The notes: generated by a model not told the origin, from the letters alone. A stretch of 64,000 nt of DNA from Mesorhizobium sp. PAMC28654 (GCF_020616515.1 NZ_CP085135.1:806001-870000); one strand, 5' to 3'. Shown: positions 48,719-58,628, counted from the stretch's first letter. A program made the numbers and translations.

Positions 48719-49513
48719 TCAGGCGCCCCGTACGTCCGGGCGCGGCATCTTCCGGAACAGGCGGAAGAAATTGTCCGTCGTGGCGGCTGCGATCTCCGTC
48801 TCGCTGATACCGATGGTTTCCGCCAGCACCTTGGCCGTATGCGCGACATAGGCCGGCTCGTTGCGCTTGCCGCGAAACGGGATCGGCGCGAGGTATGGCG
48901 CGTCGGTTTCCACCAGCAGGCGGTCATGCGGCACATCGGCGGCAATGGCGCGCAACTCGGTCGAATTCTTGAAGGTCAGGATGCCTGAGAAGGAAATGTA
49001 GCCGCCAAGCGCGACACCCACTTCGGCCAATCCGCGTCCCGAGGAAAAACAGTGCAGGATGAAGGGGAAGGCGCCCTTCCCTGTTTCTTCCGTGAGCATA
49101 TTAGCCATGTCGTCATCGGCATCGCGCGAATGAATGACCAGCGGCAGCCCGGTCTCACGCGCGGCGGCGATATGGGTGCGAAAGCCCTGCGCTTGCGCAT
49201 CGCGCGGCGCTTTATCGTAGAAATAGTCGAGCCCAGCCTCGCCGATCGCCACCACCTTCGGATGGGCGGACAGGCGCACGAGATCGTCCTTTGTCACATC
49301 CAGCTCTTCGGCGGCATTGTGCGGATGGGTGCCGACCGAACAATAGACTTCGTCGAAAGTCTCCGCGATTTCAACGATTTGCTGAAAACGCTTCACCCGC
49401 GTCGAGATCGTCACCATGCGGCCGACCCCGGTAGCTTTGGCGCGAGCGACAATGGCCGCCCGCTCCTCGGCGAAATCTGGAAAATCCAGATGGCAGTGGC
49501 TGTCGACAAGCAT
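48719..49513 (-). CDS. tatD: TatD-family metal-dependent DNase
   Basis: A 264-residue TIM-barrel hydrolase: VDSHCHLDFPDF (HxH), GTHPHNAAE, AIGEAGLDYFYDKAP, LPLVIHSRDADDD, FILHCFSSG and LVETDAPYLAP. Such proteins act as 3'-5' exonucleases on damaged DNA. Its start overlaps the metG stop by 1 bp, so it is translated with metG. Confidence 0.93.
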   Translation of the reverse strand: MLVDSHCHLDFPDFAEERAAIVARAKATGVGRMVTISTRVKRFQQIVEIAETFDEVYCSVGTHPHNAAEELDVTKDDLVRLSAHPKVVAIGEAGLDYFYDKAPRDAQAQGFRTHIAAARETGLPLVIHSRDADDDMANMLTEETGKGAFPFILHCFSSGRGLAEVGVALGGYISFSGILTFKNSTELRAIAADVPHDRLLVETDAPYLAPIPFRGKRNEPAYVAHTAKVLAETIGISETEIAAATTDNFFRLFRKMPRPDVRGA

Positions 49514-51066
49514 CAGGCGTTCGCGTCCGGCTGTTCGACGTAGCGCGGAAACACGCCTTCCGGCACAGGCAACGCAGCGCCGGGAACCAGCGCATTGTCC
49601 GCGTGGACATGCACGAAATCACGGTTGTCCACCGGCACCGCCAGCAGGTCCAGCAGCTTCCTGGCCGATCCCGGAATGAAGGGCTGGCACAGCAGCGCCA
49701 CGCGCCGGACGACTTCGGCGGTCGTCCACAGCACGGTCTCCATCCGCGCCGGGTCAGTCTTCTTCAGTGCCCATGGCTCCTGCGAAGCGAAGTAGCGATC
49801 GGCTTCCGCCACGACGTTGAAGATCGTCGCAAGCGCCAGATGGATGCCCTGCTCAGCCATTGCCTTGCGCGCGGTGGCAAGAGCGGCCACCGCCTGATCC
49901 AGGATCGCCTTGTCGGCCTCCGTCAGGTCGCCGCGCTTCGGCACCATGCCGCCGCAGTTCTTGGCGATCATCGACAGCGAGCGCTGCGCCAGATTGCCGA
50001 GGCCGTTGGCAAGATCGGCGTTCGTGCGGTTGACGATCGCTTCATGGCTGTAGCTGCCGTCCTGACCAAACGGCACCTCGCGCAGGAAGAAATAGCGCAC
50101 CTGGTCTACGCCATAATGCTCGACCATGGTGAACGGGTCGATGACGTTGCCGACCGACTTCGACATCTTCTCACCGCGATTGAACAGGAAGCCATGGCCA
50201 AAGACGCGCTTCGGCAACGGGATTCCCGCTGACATCAGGAAGGCCGGCCAGTAGACCGCGTGAAAGCGAACAATGTCCTTGCCGATAATATGTGCATCCG
50301 CTGGCCAGCAGCGCCATTTGTCAGCATTTTCATCGGGATAGCCGACAGCAGTGATGTAGTTAGTCAATGCATCGACCCACACATACATCACATGCTTGTC
50401 GTCGCCTGGCACCGGCACGCCCCAGTCAAAGGTGGTGCGCGAGATTGACAGGTCCTTGAGGCCGGACTTGACGAAGCTCGTCACCTCATTGCGGCGTTCG
50501 GCAGGGCCAATGAAGTCGGGCTGGTTTTCATAGAGTGCCATCAGGCGGTCCTGATAGGCCGACAGCCGGAAGAAATAGCTCTCTTCCTCGACCCATTCGA
50601 CCGGCGTGCCCTGAGGGCCGTAGCAGACATCGTCGGCGCGAACCTCGGTCTCCTCCTCGCCATAATAGGCTTCGTCGCGCACCGAGTACCAGCCGGCATA
50701 GCCGCCCTTGTAGATGTCGCCATTGGCGGCCATCGCCTTCCAGATCGCCTGGGACGACGCATAGTGCCGCTCTTCAGTCGTGCGGATGAAGTCGTCGTTG
50801 GAGGCATTCAGAGCCGTCGCCATGCGCTTGAAGTCGGCTGAATTGCGGTCGGCAAGTTCGCGCGGCGAGATGCCGTCCCGCTTCGCGGTCTGCAGCATCT
50901 TGATGCCGTGCTCGTCGGTACCGGTGAGGAAGAACACGTCCTTGCCGTCGTGGCGCTGGAAGCGGGCGAGCGCGTCGGTCGCGATCAACTCATAGGCGTG
51001 GCCGATATGCGGCTTGCCGTTCGGATAGGAGATCGCGGTCGTGATGTAGAATGTGTCGCGTGACAT
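49513..51066 (-). CDS. metG: Methionyl-tRNA synthetase
   Basis: A 517-residue class I synthetase: the HIGH-type motif [12 protein letters not shown] at residues 16-26, [14 protein letters not shown], and KMSKS in [14 protein letters not shown] around residue 300. The anticodon-binding helical domain follows and ends EQPDANA. There is no C-terminal tRNA-binding appendix, which is usual for alphaproteobacteria. It charges tRNA-Met for initiation and elongation. It belongs to the holB-metG-tatD-MBL minus-strand run; a palindromic repeat lies in the 137-bp gap to holB. Confidence 0.97.
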   Translation of the reverse strand: MSRDTFYITTAISYPNGKPHIGHAYELIATDALARFQRHDGKDVFFLTGTDEHGIKMLQTAKRDGISPRELADRNSADFKRMATALNASNDDFIRTTEERHYASSQAIWKAMAANGDIYKGGYAGWYSVRDEAYYGEEETEVRADDVCYGPQGTPVEWVEEESYFFRLSAYQDRLMALYENQPDFIGPAERRNEVTSFVKSGLKDLSISRTTFDWGVPVPGDDKHVMYVWVDALTNYITAVGYPDENADKWRCWPADAHIIGKDIVRFHAVYWPAFLMSAGIPLPKRVFGHGFLFNRGEKMSKSVGNVIDPFTMVEHYGVDQVRYFFLREVPFGQDGSYSHEAIVNRTNADLANGLGNLAQRSLSMIAKNCGGMVPKRGDLTEADKAILDQAVAALATARKAMAEQGIHLALATIFNVVAEADRYFASQEPWALKKTDPARMETVLWTTAEVVRRVALLCQPFIPGSARKLLDLLAVPVDNRDFVHVHADNALVPGAALPVPEGVFPRYVEQPDANA

Positions 51067-51147
51067 GAATGAACCGTCATGAATGTCTGAATGTCAGTTG
51101 TGGCGGTGGATATCGCATCGGGACGGCGATTGCCATCCCGAGGCCAA

Positions 51148-51192
51148 TGCATGACGACCAAAAGTGGCCCGGTTTTGGGGCAACGGCATGCA
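51148..51192. repeat. Extragenic palindromic repeat, copy A
   Basis: An imperfect palindrome, TGCATGACG ... CGGCATGCA with inner arms CCAAAA/TTTTGG, lies between metG and holB. It is closely similar to the copy at 54261-54306, and both follow the general design of rhizobial REP-like elements. Confidence 0.7.
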
Positions 51193-51203
51193 TAACGGGG
51201 CCA

Positions 51204-52259
51204 TCACATTCGCATTGCAGAATTCAGGCGGTCGATCATGATCAGGGCGTGCTGCTTCTTGTCGAGATTGTAGGTTTCGGTTTCAGATACAGCGTCCAGC
51301 GCCTCATGCCAGGTATCCGACAGCGTTTTCGCACGCGCAAGATCGCCGGCCAATGCGGCCTGACTTGCCGCGCCCGACAGCAGGTCCAGTGCCCGCCGGT
51401 TGAAGATGTCGAACTGTATGGCCTGGTCGCGGCCAGCCACAGCTTCCGCCAGGCGATAGGCTCCGGCGACATCGCTTTTCCTGGCGCTCACCAGGGCATC
51501 CAGGGTGCTGGCGATTTCGATCCCGCCATATTGCGTCAAAAGGATCGCCGTGCGCGCGCTGCCCCCTGCCCGTTCGGCCAATGCCGCGCGCGCGGCCGGA
51601 TCCTCTGGCGGTGGCGGCTCGACGGTCGCCAGCACGGTCATGAGATCGTCGGCATCGAGCGGCGACACACGCACCATCTGGCAGCGCGACCGGATGGTTG
51701 GCAACAGGCTGCCCGGCGCGTGCACAATCAGGATGAACAGGGTTCGCGGCGGCGGCTCCTCGAGGTTCTTCAGCAAGGCATTGGCGGCATTGGTATTCAT
51801 GTCATCGGCGGGGTCGACGATCACCACCCGGTAGCTGCCGTCGTGTGAAGTCATCGACAGGAAGCGGTTGACCCTCCGGATTTCATCGACGGTGACGACG
51901 GTCTTGAAGCTTTTGGTCTTGTCGTTCGCCGGTCGGGTCAGATGCAGCACCGACGGGTGTGCCCCGGTCGCAATCTGGCGAAACAGCGAGGATGACGGGT
52001 CCGGGACCGCGAAGATTGGTGGCGCGTGTTCGAAGGCCGGATATTTCAGCAGATGATGCGCCAGATGAAAAGCGAGTGTCGCCTTGCCGATGCCGACCGG
52101 CCCGGCGAAGATCAACGCGTGCGGCAGCTTTCCGGAGCGATAGGCGGCGGCGAGCATGTTGGCGGTTTGCAGGTGTCCGACCAGACGGGGCGTTTCCGAC
52201 GGCTCCGGCACGCCGTCCAGCGTGTCATGCTGTTCCGGTGCGATGCGTTCGAAAATCAT
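51204..52259 (-). CDS. holB: DNA polymerase III subunit delta'
   Basis: A 351-residue clamp-loader subunit: [20 protein letters not shown], the P-loop [54 protein letters not shown] and [18 protein letters not shown] (the sensor 1/SRC motif). It assists loading of the sliding clamp. Its start overlaps the tmk stop by 4 bp, the usual tmk-holB pair. Confidence 0.93.
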   Translation of the reverse strand: MIFERIAPEQHDTLDGVPEPSETPRLVGHLQTANMLAAAYRSGKLPHALIFAGPVGIGKATLAFHLAHHLLKYPAFEHAPPIFAVPDPSSSLFRQIATGAHPSVLHLTRPANDKTKSFKTVVTVDEIRRVNRFLSMTSHDGSYRVVIVDPADDMNTNAANALLKNLEEPPPRTLFILIVHAPGSLLPTIRSRCQMVRVSPLDADDLMTVLATVEPPPPEDPAARAALAERAGGSARTAILLTQYGGIEIASTLDALVSARKSDVAGAYRLAEAVAGRDQAIQFDIFNRRALDLLSGAASQAALAGDLARAKTLSDTWHEALDAVSETETYNLDKKQHALIMIDRLNSAMRM

Positions 52260-52930
52260 GCGGGCGTGGCCTGCTTGTGGTTGGACGGCGTCCTGGTCTC
52301 CAGCGCCGCGAACACAGCGGCGGTGACGACATTCTCGACCGTGTCGGGATCAGCGGACGCGTCGATCACAATGCAGCGCTCCGGTTCGGCGGCGGCGATC
52401 GCCAGGAAGGCATCGCGCCGTCGCTGATGGATGGCCAGGGTTTCCTTCTCGAAACGGTCGGCGGCCGCTTCCGTGCCGCGCCGCACCGTTGCCCGCCGCA
52501 GCCCCTCTGTCGGGTCGATGTCGAAGATCAGCGTCATGTCCGGCACCATGCCGTTGACCGCGACTTTTTCAAGCGCTTCCATGAACGCCGGGTCGATGTC
52601 GCCGGTGACGCCCTGGTAGACGCGCGAAGAGTCCATGAAGCGGTCGCAAAGCACGATCGAGCCGCGCTCGACCGCCGGGCGAATAACCTGCTCGACATGG
52701 TCGGAGCGTGCGGCCGCAAAAAGCAGCGCCTCCATCTTGGGGCCGAACGGTTCGGCCGCACCGGAAAGCAGCACATGCCTGACGGCCTCGGCGCCGGGCG
52801 ATCCTCCCGGTTCACGCGTGACGACGACATCGTACTTCTTGGCGCGCATCTTCCTGGCCAACCGCTCGATCTGCGTCGACTTGCCTGCTCCTTCGCCGCC
52901 TTCGAAGGTGATGAAAAATCCGCTCGACAA
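52256..52930 (-). CDS. tmk: Thymidylate kinase
   Basis: A 224-residue kinase that phosphorylates dTMP to dTDP: P-loop [31 protein letters not shown] (the DR(Y/H)-type loop region), [14 protein letters not shown] and [15 protein letters not shown]. The likely start is TTG 52930, about 10 nt after an AAGG; there is no ATG in the correct place. It is coupled to holB downstream. Confidence 0.94.
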   Translation of the reverse strand: MSSGFFITFEGGEGAGKSTQIERLARKMRAKKYDVVVTREPGGSPGAEAVRHVLLSGAAEPFGPKMEALLFAAARSDHVEQVIRPAVERGSIVLCDRFMDSSRVYQGVTGDIDPAFMEALEKVAVNGMVPDMTLIFDIDPTEGLRRATVRRGTEAAADRFEKETLAIHQRRRDAFLAIAAAEPERCIVIDASADPDTVENVVTAAVFAALETRTPSNHKQATPA

Positions 52931-52967
52931 ACGAAAAGCCTTTATCCACGCTTGCGGTGAACGTAAC

Positions 52968-53015
52968 GCATGAGCCCGAAAATCGGAATCGGTTTTGCGT
53001 GCGCAACGTGTCCTG
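52968..53015. repeat. Diverged extragenic palindrome
   Basis: GCATGAGCCCGAAAATCGG followed by AATCGGTTTTGCG resembles a decayed copy of the GCATG...CGAAAA...GGTTTT... palindromes common between genes in Hyphomicrobiales. It lies between tmk and dacA. The right arm is degraded. Confidence 0.45.
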
Positions 53016-53066
53016 ATGGTTGCGACCTAATAGTCCGGGCCCGGTAAAAGGTCCACGCCGTTGGCG

Positions 53067-54233
53067 CTACCGCAGCCAGCCGACGGCCAGTTCCTTGACG
53101 GCATCAAGCGCGCGTTGCGGTAGCGTGCCCATGCCGACCGGCTCGGCCGCGAACAACGGCGTTTCCTGGCTTAGTGTATCACCGATCCAGACACGCAGCG
53201 CGCCCACCGCTTGCCCCTCCTCCACCGGCGCGGTCACCGGGCCGTCGTAGACGATCCTGGCCGTCAGCTTGTCGCGGTTGGTGATAGGCAGGAATATGTT
53301 GACAGGCCCCTTCGCCTTCAAGGTCACTCCGGACTTCACGCCACCGAAAACCTGGGCCACGCCGACCACTTCGTCCTTGGCGAAAATCTCGGTCTTTTCG
53401 AAGGAGCGAGCGCCCCAGTCGAGCAATTTCCGTGCTTCCTCGGCGCGCTCACGATCGCTGGCCAGTCCACTCATCGCCGCGATGACCCGCGAACCATTGT
53501 GGCTGACGGAAGCCACGATGCCGAAACCGCCGGCTTCGCTCGTGCCGACCGCCAGGCCGTCAGCGCCGATATCCATGGCCAGAAGCGGATTGCGGTTCCG
53601 TTGGGAGATCTTGTTCCAGGTAAAATCCTTCTCGCCGAAATAGGCATAGAGATCCGGGTACTCCCGCTGGATGTGCAGGGCCAGTTGCGCGAGTTCGCGC
53701 ACCGTCGTCTGCTGCCCATCCGCCGGCAGGCCGGTCGAATTGACGAAGGTCGATTTTTGCAGGCCGATCTGGCGCGCGCGCTCCGTCATCTGCGCCGCGA
53801 AATTCTCTTCCGATCCGGCCATGCCTTCGGCGAGGATCATGCAGCCATCATTGGCTGCCTGGACGGTAACCCCGCGGATCAGATCCTCGACCCGGATCGA
53901 GGATTTGAGTTTCGCAAACATCGTCGATGTTCCGGAGGGAGCGCCGCCTTTGCGCCATGCGTTCTCGCTGACCACGAATGTGTCGTCGAGTGTCATGCGC
54001 TTGGACTTGATGGCGTTGAAAACCACTTCCATCGTCATCAGCTTGGCCATCGATGCCGGCGGAAAGGGCTTGTCCGCATCCTTGGCAAACAGCACCGTTC
54101 CGGTCTCGGCGTCGATCATGAAGGCCTGTGCGGCTTTGGTTTCGAAAAGTTGTGCGCTGACTGGTGCCAACGAGAGCAGCAGAAGACCAAACCCCAAAAA
54201 ACCGACCAAAGGCGCCGAAAAGCGAAATTTCAT
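53067..54233 (-). CDS. DacA-type D-alanyl-D-alanine carboxypeptidase homologue with degenerate active site
   Basis: A 388-residue secreted penicillin-binding-protein homologue: signal peptide (GFLGFGLLLLSLAPVSAQ), peptidase S11 domain, and a C-terminal PBP5-like beta domain (PVNIFLPITNRDKLTARIVY). Motif I is intact: Ser61-Met-Ala-Lys64. Motif II, normally SxN, reads Ala126-Ala-Asn128. Motif III, normally KTG, reads Ala228-Val-Gly230. The nucleophile and its lysine remain, but the residues that bind the substrate carboxylate are lost, so DD-carboxypeptidase activity is doubtful; it may bind peptidoglycan or act as a decoy or scaffold. The gene lies between tmk and rlpA. Confidence 0.88.
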   Translation of the reverse strand: MKFRFSAPLVGFLGFGLLLLSLAPVSAQLFETKAAQAFMIDAETGTVLFAKDADKPFPPASMAKLMTMEVVFNAIKSKRMTLDDTFVVSENAWRKGGAPSGTSTMFAKLKSSIRVEDLIRGVTVQAANDGCMILAEGMAGSEENFAAQMTERARQIGLQKSTFVNSTGLPADGQQTTVRELAQLALHIQREYPDLYAYFGEKDFTWNKISQRNRNPLLAMDIGADGLAVGTSEAGGFGIVASVSHNGSRVIAAMSGLASDRERAEEARKLLDWGARSFEKTEIFAKDEVVGVAQVFGGVKSGVTLKAKGPVNIFLPITNRDKLTARIVYDGPVTAPVEEGQAVGALRVWIGDTLSQETPLFAAEPVGMGTLPQRALDAVKELAVGWLR

Positions 54234-54260
54234 GAAGTCGACCCGTTTGCCGGTATTTAA

Positions 54261-54306
54261 TGCATGTCGCCCAAAAGTGCCCTCGGTTTTGGGAGAACGA
54301 CATGCA
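54261..54306. repeat. Extragenic palindromic repeat, copy B
   Basis: TGCATGTCG and CGACATGCA are perfect 9-bp arms; inside them CCCAAAA and TTTTGGG form a second perfect stem. The copy lies between dacA and rlpA and matches copy A at 51148-51192 in design and most bases. Confidence 0.8.
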
Positions 54307-54442
54307 TAAAAACGAAAGACCCAAAGCGCGTCGCATGAATCCGTCTCGTCGAGACGTGCTTTAGCTGGGCAAAGCTATCAGGCTTTTTCCCGGCGGATCA
54401 ACCGCAGGACGCAAATACCGCGAGACTTTCGGTTTGTCGGGA

Positions 54443-55669
54443 TCAGTTGCGCACAACGAGTGCGTCAGGCGCACCATGCGACCATGCCGCCTGCAGCATT
54501 TCGTCCAGGCTACGGTGGCCGTCCGGATAGAGATTGACGGAATACCAGTCCTCGCCGTCGAGTTCGGAACGCTGGATTTCGGTCTTGCCGAATTCGGATA
54601 GCCGGGCCGCAACGCGTTTTGCCTCGGCGGCATTCTCGAAAGACCCAGCAGCGACGTAGTCGGTGACCGCGCCGGCTGACGGGGCTTGGCGCTTCCACGA
54701 TTGCAGGATGTCGGCTGGTGACATGCCAGTCCCACCCAGCGAGGCAAAAACATCCGAGGCGCGATGCACGCGCTCGTCCGCGTAAGACAGGGAGGCCAGG
54801 GCAAACGGCGATTGCGCCGGCAGGCCGAATTCCGGGCGTTCCGGCACGATGGGGCCAAAATCGGGCAGTGCGAGATCGCCGATGGCTGGCGCCTGTGCCG
54901 CCATGGCAGGTTGCTGCGGAGCGGAATTCGTCAACTGACCAGGAAACGGTACGGCCGCGGCGCCTACCGGCATGCTCGGAGACGGTCCGTTCATGGCCAC
55001 CATCACGCCGGTGGGCAACCCGTCCGAAGGATCCGGAATCCTGTTTCCGGGGTGGTAGGACGCCATCAGGTACTGGTCGTCATCGCCATCGAGCGGCGCG
55101 CGGCCGACATATTCCACCTTCACCTCGGCGGTGCCGATATTGGCATAGTCAAGCATCTGCGCGGCGCGCTCGGACACATCGATGATGCGGCCTTCGTGGT
55201 AGGGACCGCGATCGTTAACGCGAACGATGACCGAACTGCCCGTCTTCAGATTGGTCACGCGTGCATAGCTCGGCAGCGGCATGGTCGGATGCGCCGCCGT
55301 CAGATGCGTCATGTCATAGACTTCGCCATTGGCGGTGAGCCGGCCGTGAAAGGCATCACCGTACCAGGATGCCAGGCCGACCTTCTTGTAGTTCTTCTCT
55401 TCCTTGGGATAATACCACTTGCCGCGAACCTGATAGGGCTTGCCAAGCTGGTCACGCCCGCCGCCGCGCAGTCCTGCCATCCTGGAGGCGACGCGCGGGC
55501 TGGCCTTCACGCCATATTCGGATTCGGAAAAGTATTCCTTGGAGCGTTGTCTCTTGTCGATCATTGCCTTCGGCTGCGGTGTCCCGCAGGCCGCCAGCAT
55601 GGCTGTCGACACGACGAACAACGCGACAGCGGAAGCACGGCGAAGACGCGGGCGCGCCGTAGTCTGCAT
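54443..55669 (-). CDS. rlpA: Septal-ring lytic transglycosylase RlpA-type lipoprotein
   Basis: A 408-residue envelope lipoprotein. The signal peptide ends with the lipobox LAAC (Cys28). The double-psi beta-barrel domain follows (GLASWYGDAFHGRLTANGE, YDMTHLTAAHPTMPLPSYA, VRVNDRGPYHEGRIIDVSE, around residues 95-190), then a Pro-rich linker and a C-terminal SPOR domain (VTDYVAAGSFENAAEAKRVA, YSVNLYPDGHRSLDEML) that binds denuded septal glycan. It cleaves or organises septal peptidoglycan. Adjacent to dacA on the same strand. Confidence 0.93.
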   Translation of the reverse strand: MQTTARPRLRRASAVALFVVSTAMLAACGTPQPKAMIDKRQRSKEYFSESEYGVKASPRVASRMAGLRGGGRDQLGKPYQVRGKWYYPKEEKNYKKVGLASWYGDAFHGRLTANGEVYDMTHLTAAHPTMPLPSYARVTNLKTGSSVIVRVNDRGPYHEGRIIDVSERAAQMLDYANIGTAEVKVEYVGRAPLDGDDDQYLMASYHPGNRIPDPSDGLPTGVMVAMNGPSPSMPVGAAAVPFPGQLTNSAPQQPAMAAQAPAIGDLALPDFGPIVPERPEFGLPAQSPFALASLSYADERVHRASDVFASLGGTGMSPADILQSWKRQAPSAGAVTDYVAAGSFENAAEAKRVAARLSEFGKTEIQRSELDGEDWYSVNLYPDGHRSLDEMLQAAWSHGAPDALVVRN

Positions 55670-56399
55670 ATTCCGATTGTCCCCTACAGTCTCGACAGAG
55701 ACATCGCTCCTTGAACATCATCAGGGCCGAAGCACTCACTCAACAAATGCCCAACGACGCCTGAACCCCTATCCTTTGTGCGCAGGAATTGTTTATCAGC
55801 CTATTAACCGATTGTGTCCGGAACCGGGCAAGATTATGGCGCGCCGTCACGCCCCCGACCCAATTGAAAAGTAATGGTTTTTCGGCCGCCGGGGTCAAGA
55901 GCGGCAGCCGCCCACTCGCTGCAAGCCGTCTAAACTAACCATCCGCCGCCGCCGACATGCTCCGGTCTCGTCGCTTGCTACCGTGAACGCCGCACGCGTC
56001 TGCCGCCAGCACCGAGCGCAAACAACATCCGGCATTCCAATGGAACGGGCCGATAACGATCGTCACCGGCCCGAGCCTTGGTCAGTCTGAAGTCTCGTTG
56101 GCGCCATGACTCTATCAAGGTGGCGGCAGCGACGGGTTCGACTGCGCCGTCACCAAAGACAATCTCTCACGTTTTGTCAGAACTGGCTTTTCGTAGACTT
56201 TCTTCATGGATTCCCCCGAAAAGAACGCACGCGACGGGTTGGGCAGCACAACGCTGCGTTGTCAACCGCAAGTTTGTACGGATGGTGCTGGTTGACAGGC
56301 CTTTGCCGAGCACACTAGAGCAGTGACGCGCGACCGATCTCGACGTGCGGGATTGCCCGCAGGCGGTCTGGGCGGGCACTCGTGATTGAAAGATCACCA
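55670..56399. other. 730-bp region without a supported gene, before tRNA-Ser
   Basis: No reading frame here has convincing composition on either strand. It contains the rlpA promoter region and a GC-rich hairpin (CGGGCCG ... CGGCCCG near 56047-56073) lacking a T run. The stretch from about 56100 has mixed composition and may be scrambled accessory DNA leading into the tRNA gene. Confidence 0.5.
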
Positions 56400-56489
56400 G
56401 GAGGAATGGCCGAGCGGTTTAAGGCACCGGTCTTGAAAACCGGCGTGGGTGCAAGCTCACCGTGGGTTCGAATCCCACTTCCTCCACCA
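56400..56489 (+). tRNA. tRNA-Ser (anticodon UGA)
   Basis: A 90-nt class II tRNA. The acceptor stem is GGAGGAA/TTCCTCC, followed by discriminator A and an encoded CCA. The D arm begins GGCCGAGCGG. The anticodon stem CCGGT/ACCGG encloses the loop CTTGAAA, with anticodon TGA at 56434-56436. The long variable arm is GTGGGTGCAAGCTCACC-like, and the T arm contains GTTCGAATC. It reads UCA codons. Its 3' side adjoins an IS481 relic. Confidence 0.95.
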
Positions 56490-56504
56490 AACAATGAAAG
56501 GTCC

Positions 56505-57200
56505 GTTCCGGACACATGGGTTACGATTTATATCGGAGACATGGGTAACACTTTTGGCCCGAAAGGGTTTTGGTTCGAGCCTGCATGTCTCATCGTCAAA
56601 GTATCCCAAGTCATAGTCCATGAAGCTAGCCAGCCAGATATGGTCCTCTGCCTGTTTGATGCCGACGGCCTGGCCGGCAAAGCCGAGGCTGCGATTGATC
56701 TTCTTGCGGTCGAAGCAGATGCGTCCGCATGTGGTGACGGTGACGGCCTTTTCGTGAAAACGGATAATCGAGGTCAGGCAGGCCAGTATAGGGGCGCGGT
56801 GAAGGCGTGTAGCACTTGGCCGGGCGGTGCATGTCGAGCGCCTGGTGCGGTCGCTCATTGTTGAAGCAGTCGATGAAGTCGTCGAACTTGGCCTGCTGCT
56901 GAAGGAAGTGGGCTGCGGCTGGTTTGGTGGTCCCCAGCTTCAAGGTGAGGTGAGGTGCATGCGCTCATGGCGCCCGTTTTTGCTGCGGGCAGCCCGGCTT
57001 GATGCGCTCGATATCGATGCCCAGTCGCAGCCACCAGACCGACAGACGGCCATCTTCTCGCCGTCCAGCAGCCGGGCGATGAACTTCAGCCGCTCTTCCA
57101 CGGCGTTACACTCCTTCCAAGGCACCTTGCTCTGCTTGCAAAGGGCCGAAAATGTAACTCATCTATCCGGAATGAACTGTCACCCATCTCTCGGGAAGAG
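56505..57200 (-). mobile_element. IS481-type insertion sequence, degraded relic
   Basis: The left end (about 56505) reads GTCCGTTCCGGACACATGGG and the right end contains GTAACTCATCTATCCGGAAT: both are the Tn-like ends with GTTAC and CCGGA seen in IS481 elements. Between them is a truncated, multiply frameshifted transposase. The element sits directly behind tRNA-Ser. Confidence 0.75.
56540..57125 (-). pseudogene. IS481-family transposase remnant with internal deletion and frameshifts
   Basis: The N-terminal start MPWKECNAVEERLKFIARLL, then DGEKMA, is the typical beginning of the IS481 transposase. It is joined abruptly to the C-terminal core: LSVWWLRLGIDIERIKPG, NGRHERMH with the catalytic Glu, FLQQQAKFDDFIDCFNNERP, HQALDM and, in another frame, AVTVTTCGRICFDRKKIN and WLASFMDYDLGYFDDETCRL. 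The middle with the first two catalytic Asp is missing. At least two single-base frameshifts are visible: one extra A in a CAAAAACGG segment and one extra T in TTTTCACG. It cannot be functional. Confidence 0.85.
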
Positions 57201-57273
57201 TGTCTGCTGTAATGGTAATACTGACTTGAATATATTGGCCGCCCCGTGGCGATCGAGGCGACCGACACTCAGT

Positions 57274-57651
57274 TCATTTTGAGGAAAACGGCTGGGAAGC
57301 TGAACCGCTGCCTAGAACTTTTCCTGACGCATCTACCGCCTTCACCGTGATGTTGTAGAAATGAGTTCCACTATCCGGACATGGCCCCTTGTACCGAAAC
57401 GCGCCGTACGACAAAGACGTTTGTCCTTTGTAAGCAACCGTCCCAACGCCATGCTCATAGGCCGAACTGCTGTCAATCATCCCTATTTCAAGCTTTGCCG
57501 TTCCTTTAGGTACGCCCGACAGCGTTATTGGTGGCGACTTCGGATCAAAACACTTTTTTGTAGGGCCCCATTGAAACGAAACACCCATGCCCGAGGCGGA
57601 GGCTCCCGACGCCACCAAGGCAAGCCCAATAGCAAGCAACAGTCTTTTCAT
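57274..57651 (-). CDS. Secreted PEBP-like protein
   Basis: A 125-residue protein with a signal peptide (MKRLLLAIGLALVASGASAS). The mature part shows SPPITLSGVPKGTAKLEIGM, YEHG, YKGPCPDSGTHFYNITVKAV and VDASGKVLGSG, the order of conserved blocks of the phosphatidylethanolamine-binding family (YbhB/YbcL). It is shorter than classical members because the strand region between the DPDAP-like and GPCPP-like blocks is reduced. Role unknown. It lies just outside the IS481 relic and may be accessory; its codon use is less GC-rich than its neighbours. Confidence 0.65.
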   Translation of the reverse strand: MKRLLLAIGLALVASGASASGMGVSFQWGPTKKCFDPKSPPITLSGVPKGTAKLEIGMIDSSSAYEHGVGTVAYKGQTSLSYGAFRYKGPCPDSGTHFYNITVKAVDASGKVLGSGSASQPFSSK

Positions 57652-57911
57652 AACTTCCCTGACAGGCTAGGCGGAGGGAATTGCCCCTACCCGAGACACC
57701 AAGCCGCAGAAAAAAGACTAAACGATTCTTCTGGAATTCCGTATATCGTTTGGACCTCCACTTGGCTTCCGAAGATTGCTACTGGCCCGATTAGCCGGGT
57801 ATTTCGTGGGGCACTTTGTTACAGCTACCTCAAGAATATCGCTGAAAAACAAATGGATAGCGCTATCTATTTGGCTGTCACCTCTAGATCGGCAATGCTG
57901 AAATCACCGCT

Positions 57912-58628
57912 TCACCACGGGACGGTTCGACCGAGATAGTCGAGATATTCCAGTCCGGGCGTTCCCTGCTTCGAAAGAAGGACGTTCACCAGGCTCGGCA
58001 CGCTTTCCTCGATACTCAGCCGTCCATCCGGTCCCCCCAGTTCGGTGCGGACCCAACCGGGGGCCATTGTGATCATGGCACGAGATGTCCCGGAATGGCG
58101 AGCCGCGAAGCTGCGCATGAACATGTTCAAGGCCGCCTTGCTGCCCCGGTACACCTCACGCTGCCCGGTCTCATTATTGGCAATGCTGCCTTGCCCGGAT
58201 GACATCACGCCAATCAGGCCCGTCGTAGGCACATATTGCCCCAGGCTCTCGATGACCCGCATAGGGCTCAGCGCGTTTGTGACCATGACACTTACGAACT
58301 CGTCGGTTGTCACATCCGCGATCGTTTCAGCCGGGTTGTTGGTCACCCCGGCGTTGACGAAAAGCATCTCGAACACCCTGCCCGACAGACGGTCACGCAA
58401 CGCCGCGACCTGATCCGGTTCGCTGATGTCCAAGATCTCGATTTCGACCCGGCCGTCATATTCGTCCGCCAGATCGTGGAGCAACGTTCGGCTTCCGCCG
58501 CCTCGGACCGTGCCGACGACGTTCCATCCCTTCTTCAGGAATTCGGCGGCCATCGCATGGCCGAGACCGCGCGATGCGCCGATGAGAAGGATGGTACTGG
58601 CAGTGGCACTCAAAACGACCTTGGGCAT
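57912..58628 (-). CDS. SDR-family oxidoreductase
   Basis: A 238-residue short-chain dehydrogenase. The N-terminal TILLIGASRGLGHAMAAEFL holds the cofactor motif GASRGLG, LFVNAGVTNNP corresponds to NNAG, and the active site Ser/YxxxK is seen as REVYRGSKAALNMFMRS. It uses NAD(P)H on an unknown carbonyl or alcohol. Start ATG 58628 is behind GAGGAA; a TTG at 58634 is the alternative. It is divergent from a LysR-type gene, which probably controls it. Confidence 0.9.
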   Translation of the reverse strand: MPKVVLSATASTILLIGASRGLGHAMAAEFLKKGWNVVGTVRGGGSRTLLHDLADEYDGRVEIEILDISEPDQVAALRDRLSGRVFEMLFVNAGVTNNPAETIADVTTDEFVSVMVTNALSPMRVIESLGQYVPTTGLIGVMSSGQGSIANNETGQREVYRGSKAALNMFMRSFAARHSGTSRAMITMAPGWVRTELGGPDGRLSIEESVPSLVNVLLSKQGTPGLEYLDYLGRTVPW

